Positions 1 to 5,822 of a stretch of 6,384 bases of DNA are shown piece after piece. The DNA is taken from assembly GCA_903864555.1 (NCBI GenBank), contig CAIPGJ010000082.1:1-6384 (forward strand), written 5' to 3'. Every line of letters starts with the position of its first letter. Positions within the stretch are counted from its first letter, which is position 1. The notes below the pieces were generated by a model that did not search any database, had not been told where the DNA came from, and saw only the letters and a program-made list of their open reading frames with translations. Origin of the DNA: an uncultured Pseudomonadota bacterium. Its GTDB lineage: Bacteria > Pseudomonadota > Gammaproteobacteria > Burkholderiales > SG8-39. The position numbers and the translations under genes are program-made.

Positions 1-57
1 GCGGCACAACTCATACTGCAGGCCTATCTCGACAGCCTGGAAAGCCCACGCGCATGA
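1..57 (+). CDS. ruvX: RuvX (YqgF), putative pre-16S rRNA nuclease / Holliday junction resolvase, C-terminal end only
   Basis: Only the last 18 codons and the TGA stop (55-57) are present; the rest lies left of the window. The translated tail [18 protein letters not shown] matches the end of the YqgF/RuvX RNase H-like fold, where 'DAxAAxxILqxYL' is the usual final helix. YqgF proteins process the 5' end of 16S rRNA and were first proposed as Holliday junction resolvases. The stop overlaps the ATG of pyrR (ATGA), so the genes are probably co-transcribed. The arrangement ruvX-pyrR-pyrB is common in beta- and gammaproteobacteria and supports the call, although the visible fragment is very short. 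Confidence 0.8.
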   Translation, partial: AAQLILQAYLDSLESPRA

Positions 58-587
58 GCACTGCACTCCCCGACGCCGAAGCCCTGTACGCCGAGCTGCT
101 GTGTCAGCTGAAACCACGCATCGGCGCCGACACCCGCCTGGTGGGCATCATGACCGGTGGTGCCTGGCTGGCCGAGCGCCTGCACCGTGATCTGGGCATC
201 AGCGCGCCGCTGGGCGTGCTCGACATCTCCTTTTACCGGGATGATTTCGACCAGACCGGGCTGTCCCGCAACGTCAAGCCGTCGAGCATTCCGTTCGACG
301 TGCAGGGCCGGCGCCTCTTGCTGGTCGATGATGTCCTGTACACCGGCCGCACCGTGCGCGCCGCCATGAACGAACTGTTCGATTACGGGCGTCCGGCCTG
401 CATCGAGCTGGCCGTGCTGGTGGACCGTGGCGGGCGCGAGCTGCCCATCGCCGCGCAATACTGCGGCGCCAGTTTCGAAGTGTCCGCCGACCAGGTGCTG
501 GTGCTGGACCGCAAGGACACCGGCACCTTCAGCCTGAGCCTGTCGGCAACCCATCGTGAACGCGCGAATGCAAGGCCGGAACCGTGA
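54..587 (+). CDS. pyrR: PyrR, bifunctional pyrimidine operon regulator / uracil phosphoribosyltransferase
   Basis: This is a 177-residue type I phosphoribosyltransferase of normal PyrR length. Visible motifs are [10 protein letters not shown] (residues 31-40), the pyrophosphate-loop region; the PRPP-binding signature [13 protein letters not shown] (88-100), with the paired aspartates at 92-93; and [10 protein letters not shown] (123-132), typical of PyrR rather than Upp-type uracil phosphoribosyltransferases. The family makes UMP from uracil and PRPP. In Gram-positive bacteria it also binds pyr mRNA to cause attenuation; whether the proteobacterial protein binds RNA cannot be told here, and no attenuator is visible because the upstream region is ruvX coding sequence. 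The ATG at 54 overlaps the ruvX stop by ATGA, and the gene ends in a GTGA overlap with pyrB, so translational coupling is likely. The C-terminal tail after about residue 165 is poorly conserved. Confidence 0.93.
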   Translation: MSTALPDAEALYAELLCQLKPRIGADTRLVGIMTGGAWLAERLHRDLGISAPLGVLDISFYRDDFDQTGLSRNVKPSSIPFDVQGRRLLLVDDVLYTGRTVRAAMNELFDYGRPACIELAVLVDRGGRELPIAAQYCGASFEVSADQVLVLDRKDTGTFSLSLSATHRERANARPEP

Positions 588-1540
588 TCCTCAAGAACCC
601 GCAACTCAATGACTGTGGCGAACTGCAGCACCTCTTGTCCATCGAAGGACTGCCGCGCGAGACCCTGCAGCACATCCTCGCCACCGCCGATTCCTTCATT
701 GGCCTGACCGAGCGTGAAGTGAAGAAGGTGCCGCTCTTGCGCGGCAAGTCGGTGTTCAACCTGTTCTTCGAGAATTCCACGCGCACCCGCACCACCTTCG
801 AGATAGCCGCCAAGCGGCTGTCGGCCGACGTCATCAACCTCAACATCAGCACCTCGTCCACCGCCAAGGGCGAATCGCTGCTGGACACCATCGACAACCT
901 GGCGGCCATGCACGCCGACATGTTCGTGGTGCGGCATGCCTCCAGCGGCGCACCCTACCTGATCGCCCGCCACGTCGCCTCGCACCTGCATGTGGTGAAT
1001 GCCGGCGACGGCCGCCATGCCCACCCGACCCAGGGCCTGCTCGATCTCTACACCATCCGCCATTACAAGAAGGACTTCTCCGGGCTTTCCGTGGCGGTGG
1101 TCGGCGACATCCTGCACTCGCGCGTGGCGCGCTCCTTCATCCACGGCCTCACCACCCTGGGCGTGCCTGACGTGCGCGTGATCGGCCCGCGCACCCTGTT
1201 GCCGGCCGGCGTCGAGCAACTGGGCGTGAAGGTCTACCACGACATGGCGCAGGGCCTTTCCGGCTGCGACGTGGTGGCCATGCTGCGGCTGCAGAACGAG
1301 CGCATGAACGGCGCGCTGCTGCCCTCGGCGCAGGAGTTCTTCAAGAGCTACGGCCTCACCCCGGAGAAACTGGCGCGCGCCAAACCCGACTGCATCGTCA
1401 TGCATCCGGGCCCGATGAACCGCGGCGTGGAGATCGACTCCGCGGTGGCCGACGGCCCGCACTCGGTGATCCTGCCGCAGGTCACCTTCGGCATCGCCGT
1501 GCGCATGGCGGTGATGTCCATACTGGCAGGCAACAACTGA
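584..1540 (+). CDS. pyrB: Aspartate carbamoyltransferase catalytic chain (PyrB)
   Basis: PyrB condenses carbamoyl phosphate with aspartate to form carbamoyl-aspartate, the first committed step of pyrimidine synthesis. The 318-residue protein is full length. Carbamoyl-phosphate residues lie in [11 protein letters not shown] (62-72, S65-T66-R67-T68-R69) and the STAKGES loop (92-98). HAHPTQ (145-150), MLRLQNERM (233-241) and the aspartate-loop [11 protein letters not shown] (274-284) complete the active site. The start is GTG at 584, sharing GTGA with the pyrR stop; AAGG at 572-575 gives a Shine-Dalgarno sequence 8 nt upstream, and the N-terminus [14 protein letters not shown] aligns with family starts. 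The sequence is of the class that assembles with a PyrC-like subunit, which is the next gene. No pyrI regulatory-chain gene is visible downstream. Confidence 0.97.
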   Translation: MILKNPQLNDCGELQHLLSIEGLPRETLQHILATADSFIGLTEREVKKVPLLRGKSVFNLFFENSTRTRTTFEIAAKRLSADVINLNISTSSTAKGESLLDTIDNLAAMHADMFVVRHASSGAPYLIARHVASHLHVVNAGDGRHAHPTQGLLDLYTIRHYKKDFSGLSVAVVGDILHSRVARSFIHGLTTLGVPDVRVIGPRTLLPAGVEQLGVKVYHDMAQGLSGCDVVAMLRLQNERMNGALLPSAQEFFKSYGLTPEKLARAKPDCIVMHPGPMNRGVEIDSAVADGPHSVILPQVTFGIAVRMAVMSILAGNN

Positions 1541-2814
1541 TGAAAATCCATATCCAGAACGGCCGGCTGGTCGATCCGCGCAGCGGCAGCGACACCCAAC
1601 AGGATGTTTACATTGCAGCCGGTCGAATAGTTGGTCTCGGCGCGGCGCCTGCCGATTTCAGGGCCCAGCGCACCATCAATGCCACAGGCCTGGTGGTGGC
1701 ACCCGGCCTGGTGGACCTGTGCGCGCGCCTGCGCGAGCCCGGCTTCGAATACAAGGCCACCCTCGAAACGGAAATGGCCGCGGCTGTGGCCGGGGGTGTC
1801 ACCAGCCTGTCCTGCCCCCCCGACACCGACCCGACGCTGGACGAGCCCGGACTGGTGGAGATGCTCAAACACCGCGCCCGCAGCCTGAACCTGGTGCATG
1901 TGCATCCGCTGGGCGCCCTCACCGCGCGGCTCGAGGGCAAGCGCCTCACCGAAATGGTGCTGCTGAAGGAGGCCGGTTGCATCGCCTTCTCGCAGGCCGA
2001 TGCGCCCATCGTCGACACCCAGTTGCTGTGGCGCGCCCTGCAGTACGCCTGGACCTTCGGTTTCTCGGTGTGGCTGCGTCCGCAGGATGGTTACCTGGCC
2101 CGCGAAGGTGTGGCCCATGATGGCCAGGTGGCCACGCGCCTGGGGCTGCCGGCGATCCCGGCTTCGGCCGAGATCATCGCCCTCAACACCATGCTGCAAC
2201 TGGTGCGGGAGACCGGCGCCCGGGTGCACTTCCAGCGCCTGTCCACGGCGCGCGGCGTGGATCTGGTGCGCCAGGCCAAGGCCGAGGGGCTTTCCGTCAG
2301 TTGCGACATCTCCGCCCACCACGCCCATCTGTCGGAGATGGACATCGGCTTCTTCGATTCGCACAGCAATCTGATACCGCCCCTGCGCTCGGAGCGCGAC
2401 CGCGATGCCCTGCGCCAGGGCCTGGCCGATGGCACCGTGGACGCCCTGTGTTCGGACCATGCGCCGGTGGACGAGGACGCCAAGCAACTGCCCTTCTCCG
2501 AAGCCGAGCCCGGCGCCACCGGCCTGGAACTGCTGCTGCCGCTGGCCCTCAAGTGGGGCGCGGAAATGAAATTGCCGCTGGCTCAGACGCTGGCCACCGT
2601 CACCGAAAAGCCGGCGCGCATCATGGGCGTCCCCGGCGGCAGCGTTGCCGTGGGGGAGGCTGCCGACCTGTGCCTGTTCGACCCGGAGGCCATGGTGCGC
2701 ATCACCGCCGAAGGCCTGCGGAGCCAGGGCAAGAACACGCCTTTCATCGGCTATGAACTGCCGGGCAAGGTGCGCTTCACGCTGGTGAGTGGTCTGGTGG
2801 TCTACGAGGCTTGA
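1540..2814 (+). CDS. pyrC': PyrC' (PyrX), catalytically dead dihydroorotase-like partner of PyrB
   Basis: A 424-residue amidohydrolase-fold protein of type I dihydroorotase length. The family HxH metal motif in 'VDxHxHLREPG' is VDLCARLREPG (C61, R63). By alignment to remembered active type I enzymes, the aspartate ligand near residue 152 is replaced (AFSQADAP), the histidine ligand at about 180 is Arg (VWLRPQD), and the histidine of 'HVCHVST' is R233 (VHFQRLST). Only D306 of SDHAPV remains. It is therefore not expected to hydrolyse dihydroorotate; a separate active PyrC should exist elsewhere in the genome. In Pseudomonas the equivalent protein is required for assembly and activity of the PyrB complex, so the same role is inferred here. 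The ATG shares one base with the pyrB stop (TGATG), with CAGG at 1527-1530 as Shine-Dalgarno 9 nt upstream. Automatic annotation will probably call this an active dihydroorotase. Confidence 0.93.
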   Translation: MKIHIQNGRLVDPRSGSDTQQDVYIAAGRIVGLGAAPADFRAQRTINATGLVVAPGLVDLCARLREPGFEYKATLETEMAAAVAGGVTSLSCPPDTDPTLDEPGLVEMLKHRARSLNLVHVHPLGALTARLEGKRLTEMVLLKEAGCIAFSQADAPIVDTQLLWRALQYAWTFGFSVWLRPQDGYLAREGVAHDGQVATRLGLPAIPASAEIIALNTMLQLVRETGARVHFQRLSTARGVDLVRQAKAEGLSVSCDISAHHAHLSEMDIGFFDSHSNLIPPLRSERDRDALRQGLADGTVDALCSDHAPVDEDAKQLPFSEAEPGATGLELLLPLALKWGAEMKLPLAQTLATVTEKPARIMGVPGGSVAVGEAADLCLFDPEAMVRITAEGLRSQGKNTPFIGYELPGKVRFTLVSGLVVYEA

Positions 2815-2821
2815 TCACATT

Positions 2822-2847
2822 TCTGTCGTCAACACAATGATGACGGA
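2822..2847 (+). terminator. Stem-loop after pyrC', possible transcript end
   Basis: TCTGTCGTCA (2822-2831) pairs with TGATGACGGA (2838-2847) around a 6-nt loop. This gives a 10-bp RNA stem with two G-U pairs, starting 8 nt after the pyrC' stop. No run of T follows directly, only the AT-rich stretch TATCAGCTCTTAAATAT, so it is a weak candidate for an intrinsic terminator. It could instead be a 3'-end stabilising hairpin or a site of partial read-through into the ClpX-like gene. Its right arm overlaps the possible -35 element of the downstream promoter. Confidence 0.45.
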
Positions 2848-2871
2848 TATCAGCTCTTAAATATGATCATA
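2840..2871 (+). promoter_or_regulatory. Possible sigma-70-type promoter with an overlapping palindrome, upstream of the ClpX-like gene
   Basis: ATGACG (2840-2845, 4 of 6 matches to TTGACA) and TATGAT (2862-2867, 5 of 6 matches to TATAAT) are separated by 16 nt. They lie in the only clearly AT-rich stretch of the window. A perfect 10-bp palindrome, TATGATCATA (2862-2871), covers the -10 and could be an operator or coincidence. Transcription would start near 2875, leaving a leader of roughly 55 nt before the GTG at 2931. No heat-shock (sigma-32) consensus is evident. Confidence 0.4.
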
Positions 2872-2887
2872 ATGCTGGCGCCGTCTC

Positions 2888-2912
2888 CGGTCTGCGGACC
2901 GCGCGAGCAGAC
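2888..2912 (+). other. Two mutually exclusive short hairpins in the ClpX-like gene leader
   Basis: CGGTC (2888-2892) pairs with GACCG (2897-2901) over a 4-nt loop. Alternatively GTCTGC (2890-2895) pairs perfectly with GCAGAC (2907-2912) over an 11-nt loop. The two pairings share bases 2890-2892 and cannot coexist. They lie 18-43 nt before the first candidate start. Stems this short occur often by chance in GC-rich DNA, so a regulatory role is speculation. Confidence 0.25.
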
Positions 2913-2930
2913 AGATTCCAAGAAACAAAA

Positions 2931-4028
2931 GTGGACAAGCGCACAAGCGCACCAATGCAGGACAGGGAACCGATGGCCGGCATGACCCCCAGCGAAATCG
3001 TACGGCGGCTCGATGAGGAAGTGGTGGGCCAGGCGCAGGCCAAGAAGGTGCTTGCGGTGGCGGTCTACACCCACTTTCGCAAGTCCGGGCGCGCCCTTGC
3101 CCATGACAGTGGGGCCAGCGGGGCCAGTGTGCTCACCAAGAGCAACATCCTGTTGATCGGTTCCACCGGCACCGGCAAGACCCTGTTGTGCGAAACACTC
3201 TCGCGCATCCTGCAGATTCCCTTTGTCACGGCCGATGCCACGACGCTGGCGCAATCGCAGTACGTCAACGAGGAGATCGAGGCCATCCTGCAGCGCCTGC
3301 TCGACAAGGCCGGCGGGGATGTGTCGCGCGCACAGCGCGGCATCGTCTTCATTGATGAGGTGGACAAACTGAAGTCCGTCGATGAAGCCAAACGCGGCAA
3401 TTCAGGCGCCAGCGTGCAGCATGCCCTGCTCAAGATCATGGAGGGTTCGCAGGTGCGCCTGCAGGGCGGCGGCTACATCGACACCACCCACATCCTGTTC
3501 ATCTGCGGCGGCGCCTTCGTTGGGCTGTCGAAGATCATCGAGAACTCCCAGTCCTACGGTTACCTGTCGCTGTCCGACCAGGACAACCACGAGATCCTCG
3601 ACCGTCTGGGCGGGCGCATCAAGCCCACTGACCTGCATACCTTTGGACTGGTGCCGGAGTTCGCCGGCCGCCTGCCGGTGATTGCCCGCCTGCAGGACCT
3701 CACCCGGGACATGCTGGTGCGCATCATGGTCGAACCCCGCGATTCGCTTTACCGGCAGTACCGCGAGCTGCTCCACTCCGATGGTGTCGAGCTCGTCATC
3801 AAGCCCGTGGTGTTCGAGCAGATTGCCGAAATCGCCATGGATTACAAGGTTGGCGCCCGCAGCCTGCGCGGCCTGTTCGAGGAATTGCTGGTGGAAGTGC
3901 TGTATCGCATCCCCGACAATCCGGCCATCCGCAAGGTCAGCTTCAATTCCCTGTTCGAGCCGCCGGTCTACAGTGGTCTGCAGCCCTCCGGCGCGTCAGC
4001 CGTAAAACCGCCGGTGGCGCCTGGCTGA
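2931..4028 (+). CDS. ClpX-like AAA+ ATPase lacking the zinc domain and ClpP-docking loop
   Basis: From GTG 2931 the product is 365 residues; canonical ClpX is about 420. Homology starts at MTPSEIVRRLDEEVVGQAQAKK (from residue 18). ATPase parts are complete: Walker A GSTGTGKT (77-84), Walker B IVFIDEVDK (138-146), sensor-1 region ILFICGGAF (188-196), arginine-finger box GLVPEFAGR (239-247) and sensor 2 GARSLR (308-313, R310). Missing are the C4 zinc-binding domain (only C87 and C192 occur, and the open frame back to 2844 adds no Cys), the IGF/LGF tripeptide that docks ClpP, and the RKH loop. The GYVG pore loop reads QYVN (110-113). The C-terminus is Pro/Ala-rich. ATG 2955 and ATG 2973 (preceded by AGGGAA) are credible alternative starts. 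It is probably a second ClpX-type unfoldase or remodeller working without ClpP. HslU is excluded because no I-domain insertion is present. Substrate unknown. Confidence 0.88.
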   Translation: MDKRTSAPMQDREPMAGMTPSEIVRRLDEEVVGQAQAKKVLAVAVYTHFRKSGRALAHDSGASGASVLTKSNILLIGSTGTGKTLLCETLSRILQIPFVTADATTLAQSQYVNEEIEAILQRLLDKAGGDVSRAQRGIVFIDEVDKLKSVDEAKRGNSGASVQHALLKIMEGSQVRLQGGGYIDTTHILFICGGAFVGLSKIIENSQSYGYLSLSDQDNHEILDRLGGRIKPTDLHTFGLVPEFAGRLPVIARLQDLTRDMLVRIMVEPRDSLYRQYRELLHSDGVELVIKPVVFEQIAEIAMDYKVGARSLRGLFEELLVEVLYRIPDNPAIRKVSFNSLFEPPVYSGLQPSGASAVKPPVAPG

Positions 4029-4077
4029 GCGCTGCAGACCGAGGCCACGCTTGCGGGCCACGGCCATGAACCCGCGG
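4029..4077. other. Convergent intergenic gap with a weak GCGGG/CCCGC hairpin
   Basis: This 49-bp gap separates the ends of two convergent genes. GCGGG (4053-4057) can pair with CCCGC (4071-4075) across a 13-nt loop, and GGCCACG occurs twice (4043-4049 and 4057-4063). There is no T-tract on either strand. A bidirectional terminator would be expected here, but the sequence supports one only weakly. Confidence 0.2.
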
Positions 4078-4359
4078 CTACTTCAGCAGCCCTGCAGGAT
4101 CAATCGCCGGTGCAGCCACCGACACGCGCTTGTCGCGCGAGCTCTCTCCCTTTTCCACGCACACCAGGCGCTTGGCGACGCCCAGTTGCCTGGCGATGAA
4201 CGCGACCAGGGCTGCGTTGGCCTTGCCATCCACGGGAGGCGCGGCGATGCGGATTTTCAGCGCCTCGCCATGCAGGCCTGCCACCGCGCTGACTTTGGCA
4301 CCGGGCTGGGCATGGATGTCGAGCAGCCAGCCTGATTCGGTGCGGCGGTACCAGCTCAC
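4078..4359 (-). CDS. yggU: YggU, DUF167 family protein
   Basis: A 93-residue protein of normal DUF167 length. Family features are DIHAQPGAKVSAVAGLHGE (14-32), LKIRIAAPPVDGKANAAL (34-51), the most conserved block, and EKGESSRDKRV (69-79). The biochemical function of this small alpha/beta domain is not established. It is commonly encoded next to yggT, as here. The chosen start is GTG at 4359, giving MSWYRR as in homologues, with AGG 9 nt upstream; 26 nt separate it from the yggT stop. The reading frame stays open far upstream through yggT, but that extension has no family support and is a high-GC frame effect. A CTG at 4377 could add six residues but is unlikely. Confidence 0.88.
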   Translation of the reverse strand: MSWYRRTESGWLLDIHAQPGAKVSAVAGLHGEALKIRIAAPPVDGKANAALVAFIARQLGVAKRLVCVEKGESSRDKRVSVAAPAIDPAGLLK

Positions 4360-4385
4360 GGCAAAGGCCTGGGGCAGCGTGGCGG

Positions 4386-4955
4386 CTAGAAGGGCGCTAT
4401 CGCCATCATCTTCAGCTGCCGCAGCAGCATGATGGCGATCTGCGCCGCCAGCACCAGGAACAGCGGTGACAGGTCGATGCCGCCCAGCGGCGGGATGAAG
4501 CGGCGGAATGGCTTGTAGAAGGGCCGGGTCAGCGCATCCAGTACCGGCGAGAGCACCGAGTAGGGCGAGATGAACGACAGGATGGCCTGCACGATGGCCG
4601 CGCCGATCAGCAGGTAGATCGACAGGATCAGCAGCTCCCCCGCTGACACGGAAGCCAGTATCAGTACGGCCACGCCGGGGTTGTCGAAGTTGTGGCCTTG
4701 CAGCGACATCAGCAGCGCCGTGATCAGGCTCTGCGCCAGCCAGGCCAGCAGCAGCGTGGCCATGTCCAGTCCCAGCAGGCCGGGAATGACCCGGCGCGCC
4801 GGCAGTACCAGCCAGTTGGTCAGGCCGGCGATCATCTCGCCCACCGGGTTGCGAAAGGGCGCGCGCGTCCACTGCATGTGAAAGCGCAGCAGCAGCAGGT
4901 AGACGAACAGCGAACCGAGCGTGTCGACGATGAGGCTGATGATCTGGGCCAGCAT
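4386..4955 (-). CDS. yggT: YggT family integral membrane protein
   Basis: A 189-residue hydrophobic protein with two copies of the YGGT module. Copy one includes NWLVLPARRVIPGLLGLD (47-64) and copy two RPFYKPFRRFIPPLGGID (144-161), each followed by a hydrophobic helix. Likely membrane segments are about 5-23, 64-85, 96-128 (probably containing more than one helix) and 162-178. The family is thought to act in the inner membrane, with proposed roles in osmotic-stress tolerance or envelope and division biology; no reaction is known. The ATG at 4955 has AGGA (4963-4966) 7 nt upstream. That Shine-Dalgarno sequence lies inside the inverted-repeat element that separates this gene from proC. The gene lies third in yggS-proC-yggT-yggU, read right to left. 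Confidence 0.93.
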   Translation of the reverse strand: MLAQIISLIVDTLGSLFVYLLLLRFHMQWTRAPFRNPVGEMIAGLTNWLVLPARRVIPGLLGLDMATLLLAWLAQSLITALLMSLQGHNFDNPGVAVLILASVSAGELLILSIYLLIGAAIVQAILSFISPYSVLSPVLDALTRPFYKPFRRFIPPLGGIDLSPLFLVLAAQIAIMLLRQLKMMAIAPF

Positions 4956-5014
4956 GCTAGTGTCCTGAATCGGTAGTTCGTTGAATATGACGGTGTATCA
5001 ATCGGGACACTAGC
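4956..5014. repeat. Miniature inverted-repeat element between proC and yggT (MITE-like)
   Basis: GCTAGTGTCC (4956-4965) and GGACACTAGC (5005-5014) are perfect 10-bp inverted repeats around a 39-bp interior. CTAG flanks both sides (4957-4960 and 5010-5013), as expected for a target duplication of TA or CTAG. AATCGG also occurs as a direct repeat just inside each end (4968-4973 and 5000-5005). Taking out one CTAG and the interior leaves a proC stop TAG, one base, then the yggT ATG, with AGGGA (5017-5021) 8 nt before that ATG, which is an ordinary operon junction. As present, the element supplies the proC stop codon (5010-5012) and the yggT Shine-Dalgarno sequence (4963-4966). It encodes no protein. 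The 39-nt loop and absent T-tract argue against an intrinsic terminator. Mobile origin is inferred. Confidence 0.6.
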
Positions 5015-5822
5015 CATCCCTGCCCAGCTGTTCGCCCAGTTCATGGGCGCGCTCGTTGGCGGCGCGCGCCGCCTTGCCGATGGCGGCCTTGATCTGCTCG
5101 CGCTCCATCACGGCCAGCGCCGCCTCCGTGGTGCCACCTTTGGAGGTCACCTTGGCGCGCAAGGTCGCCGGATCGTCGGGCGAGCTGGCGGCCAGTTTCG
5201 CCGCGCCGAGGAAAGTCTCCAGCGCCAGGGTGCGCGCGGCACCGGCCTCCAGGCCCAGCTCGCGCGCCGACTGTTCCAGCGCCTCGATGAAATAGAACAC
5301 ATAGGCCGGTCCGCTGCCCGAGATGGCCGTCACCGGGTCGAGCAGCGCTTCGCGGTCCACCCAGATCAGCTTGCCCATGGTGCCCAGCACGCGGGCGGCC
5401 AGCGCATGTTCATCGGCGCTGATCTGTGGCGTGGCATAGGCGGCCGTCACGCCCGCGCCGATCAGGGCCGGTGTGTTGGGCATGCAGCGCACCAGCTTGG
5501 CATGACCCTTCAGCCAGCGCGCCAGATCCTGCAGCCGGATGCCGGCGGCAATGGAAAGCACCACCTGGCCGGGTTTCAGCGCCGGCAGCAGCGCCTGCAC
5601 GGCCGGGCGCATTTGCTGCGGCTTCACCGCCAGCACGATGAGATCGCCTAGATCCGCGGGCGGCTCTTCCGTGGCCACCACCTGGAAGTCCTCGGCCAGC
5701 CGGGTGCGCGTGTCGGCCATGGGTTCGGTCACGGCAATGTCGCCGGCGGCCACGCCGCTGCGGCGCAGGCCGCCGATGATGGCCTGCGCCATGTTGCCGC
5801 CGCCGATGAAAGTAATCTTCAA
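5010..5822 (-). CDS. proC: Pyrroline-5-carboxylate reductase (ProC)
   Basis: ProC reduces pyrroline-5-carboxylate to proline with NAD(P)H, the last step of proline synthesis, in the cytosol. The 270-residue product has the usual length. Visible features are the Rossmann start KITFIGGGNMAQAIIGG (2-18), the cofactor-side AVKPQ (65-69), VRCMPNTPALIGAG (111-124), SGSGPAYVF (168-176) and the C-terminal ProC signature around DDPATLRAKVTSKGGTT (216-232). The start chosen is TTG at 5822: it gives MKITFIGGG as in homologues and is preceded by AGAGGTG (5827-5833), an excellent Shine-Dalgarno sequence. An in-frame ATG at 5873 would add 17 residues with no family match. The stop TAG (5010-5012) lies inside the inverted-repeat element. 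The gene follows yggS after 157 nt. Confidence 0.96.
   Translation of the reverse strand: MKITFIGGGNMAQAIIGGLRRSGVAAGDIAVTEPMADTRTRLAEDFQVVATEEPPADLGDLIVLAVKPQQMRPAVQALLPALKPGQVVLSIAAGIRLQDLARWLKGHAKLVRCMPNTPALIGAGVTAAYATPQISADEHALAARVLGTMGKLIWVDREALLDPVTAISGSGPAYVFYFIEALEQSARELGLEAGAARTLALETFLGAAKLAASSPDDPATLRAKVTSKGGTTEAALAVMEREQIKAAIGKAARAANERAHELGEQLGRDG

Noticed and set aside
383..1462. Long minus-strand open frame opposite pyrR/pyrB (359 codons)
   Set aside because: It is the antisense shadow of well-supported genes in GC-rich DNA. Its His/Gly/Ala/Gln-rich translation matches no family, and both sense proteins are complete.
1348..2487. Long minus-strand open frame opposite pyrB/pyrC' (379 codons)
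   Set aside because: Same reason: low-complexity translation, no recognisable domain, full overlap with pyrC' on the plus strand.
2844..2930. Possible upstream extension of the ClpX-like protein carrying a zinc domain
   Set aside because: The frame is open back to a TGA at 2841-2843, but it contains no ATG, GTG or TTG and no cysteine codon, so no hidden C4 domain is present.
2931..4028. HslU (ClpY) instead of ClpX
   Set aside because: No I-domain insertion is present between Walker A and Walker B, and the flanking sequence follows ClpX (VVGQAQAKKVLAVAVY, ILFICGGAF, GLVPEFAGRLPV).
4078..4872. 264-codon minus-strand frame that would fuse a long N-terminus to YggU
   Set aside because: The extra part lies over yggT in another frame, is Pro/Ala/Gly-rich without family match, and YggU homologues begin at MSWYR-like sequence.
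4956..5014. Reading the proC-yggT inverted repeat as a rho-independent terminator
   Set aside because: The loop is 39 nt, no T-tract follows on either strand, and termination here would silence yggT and yggU within a co-directional cluster.
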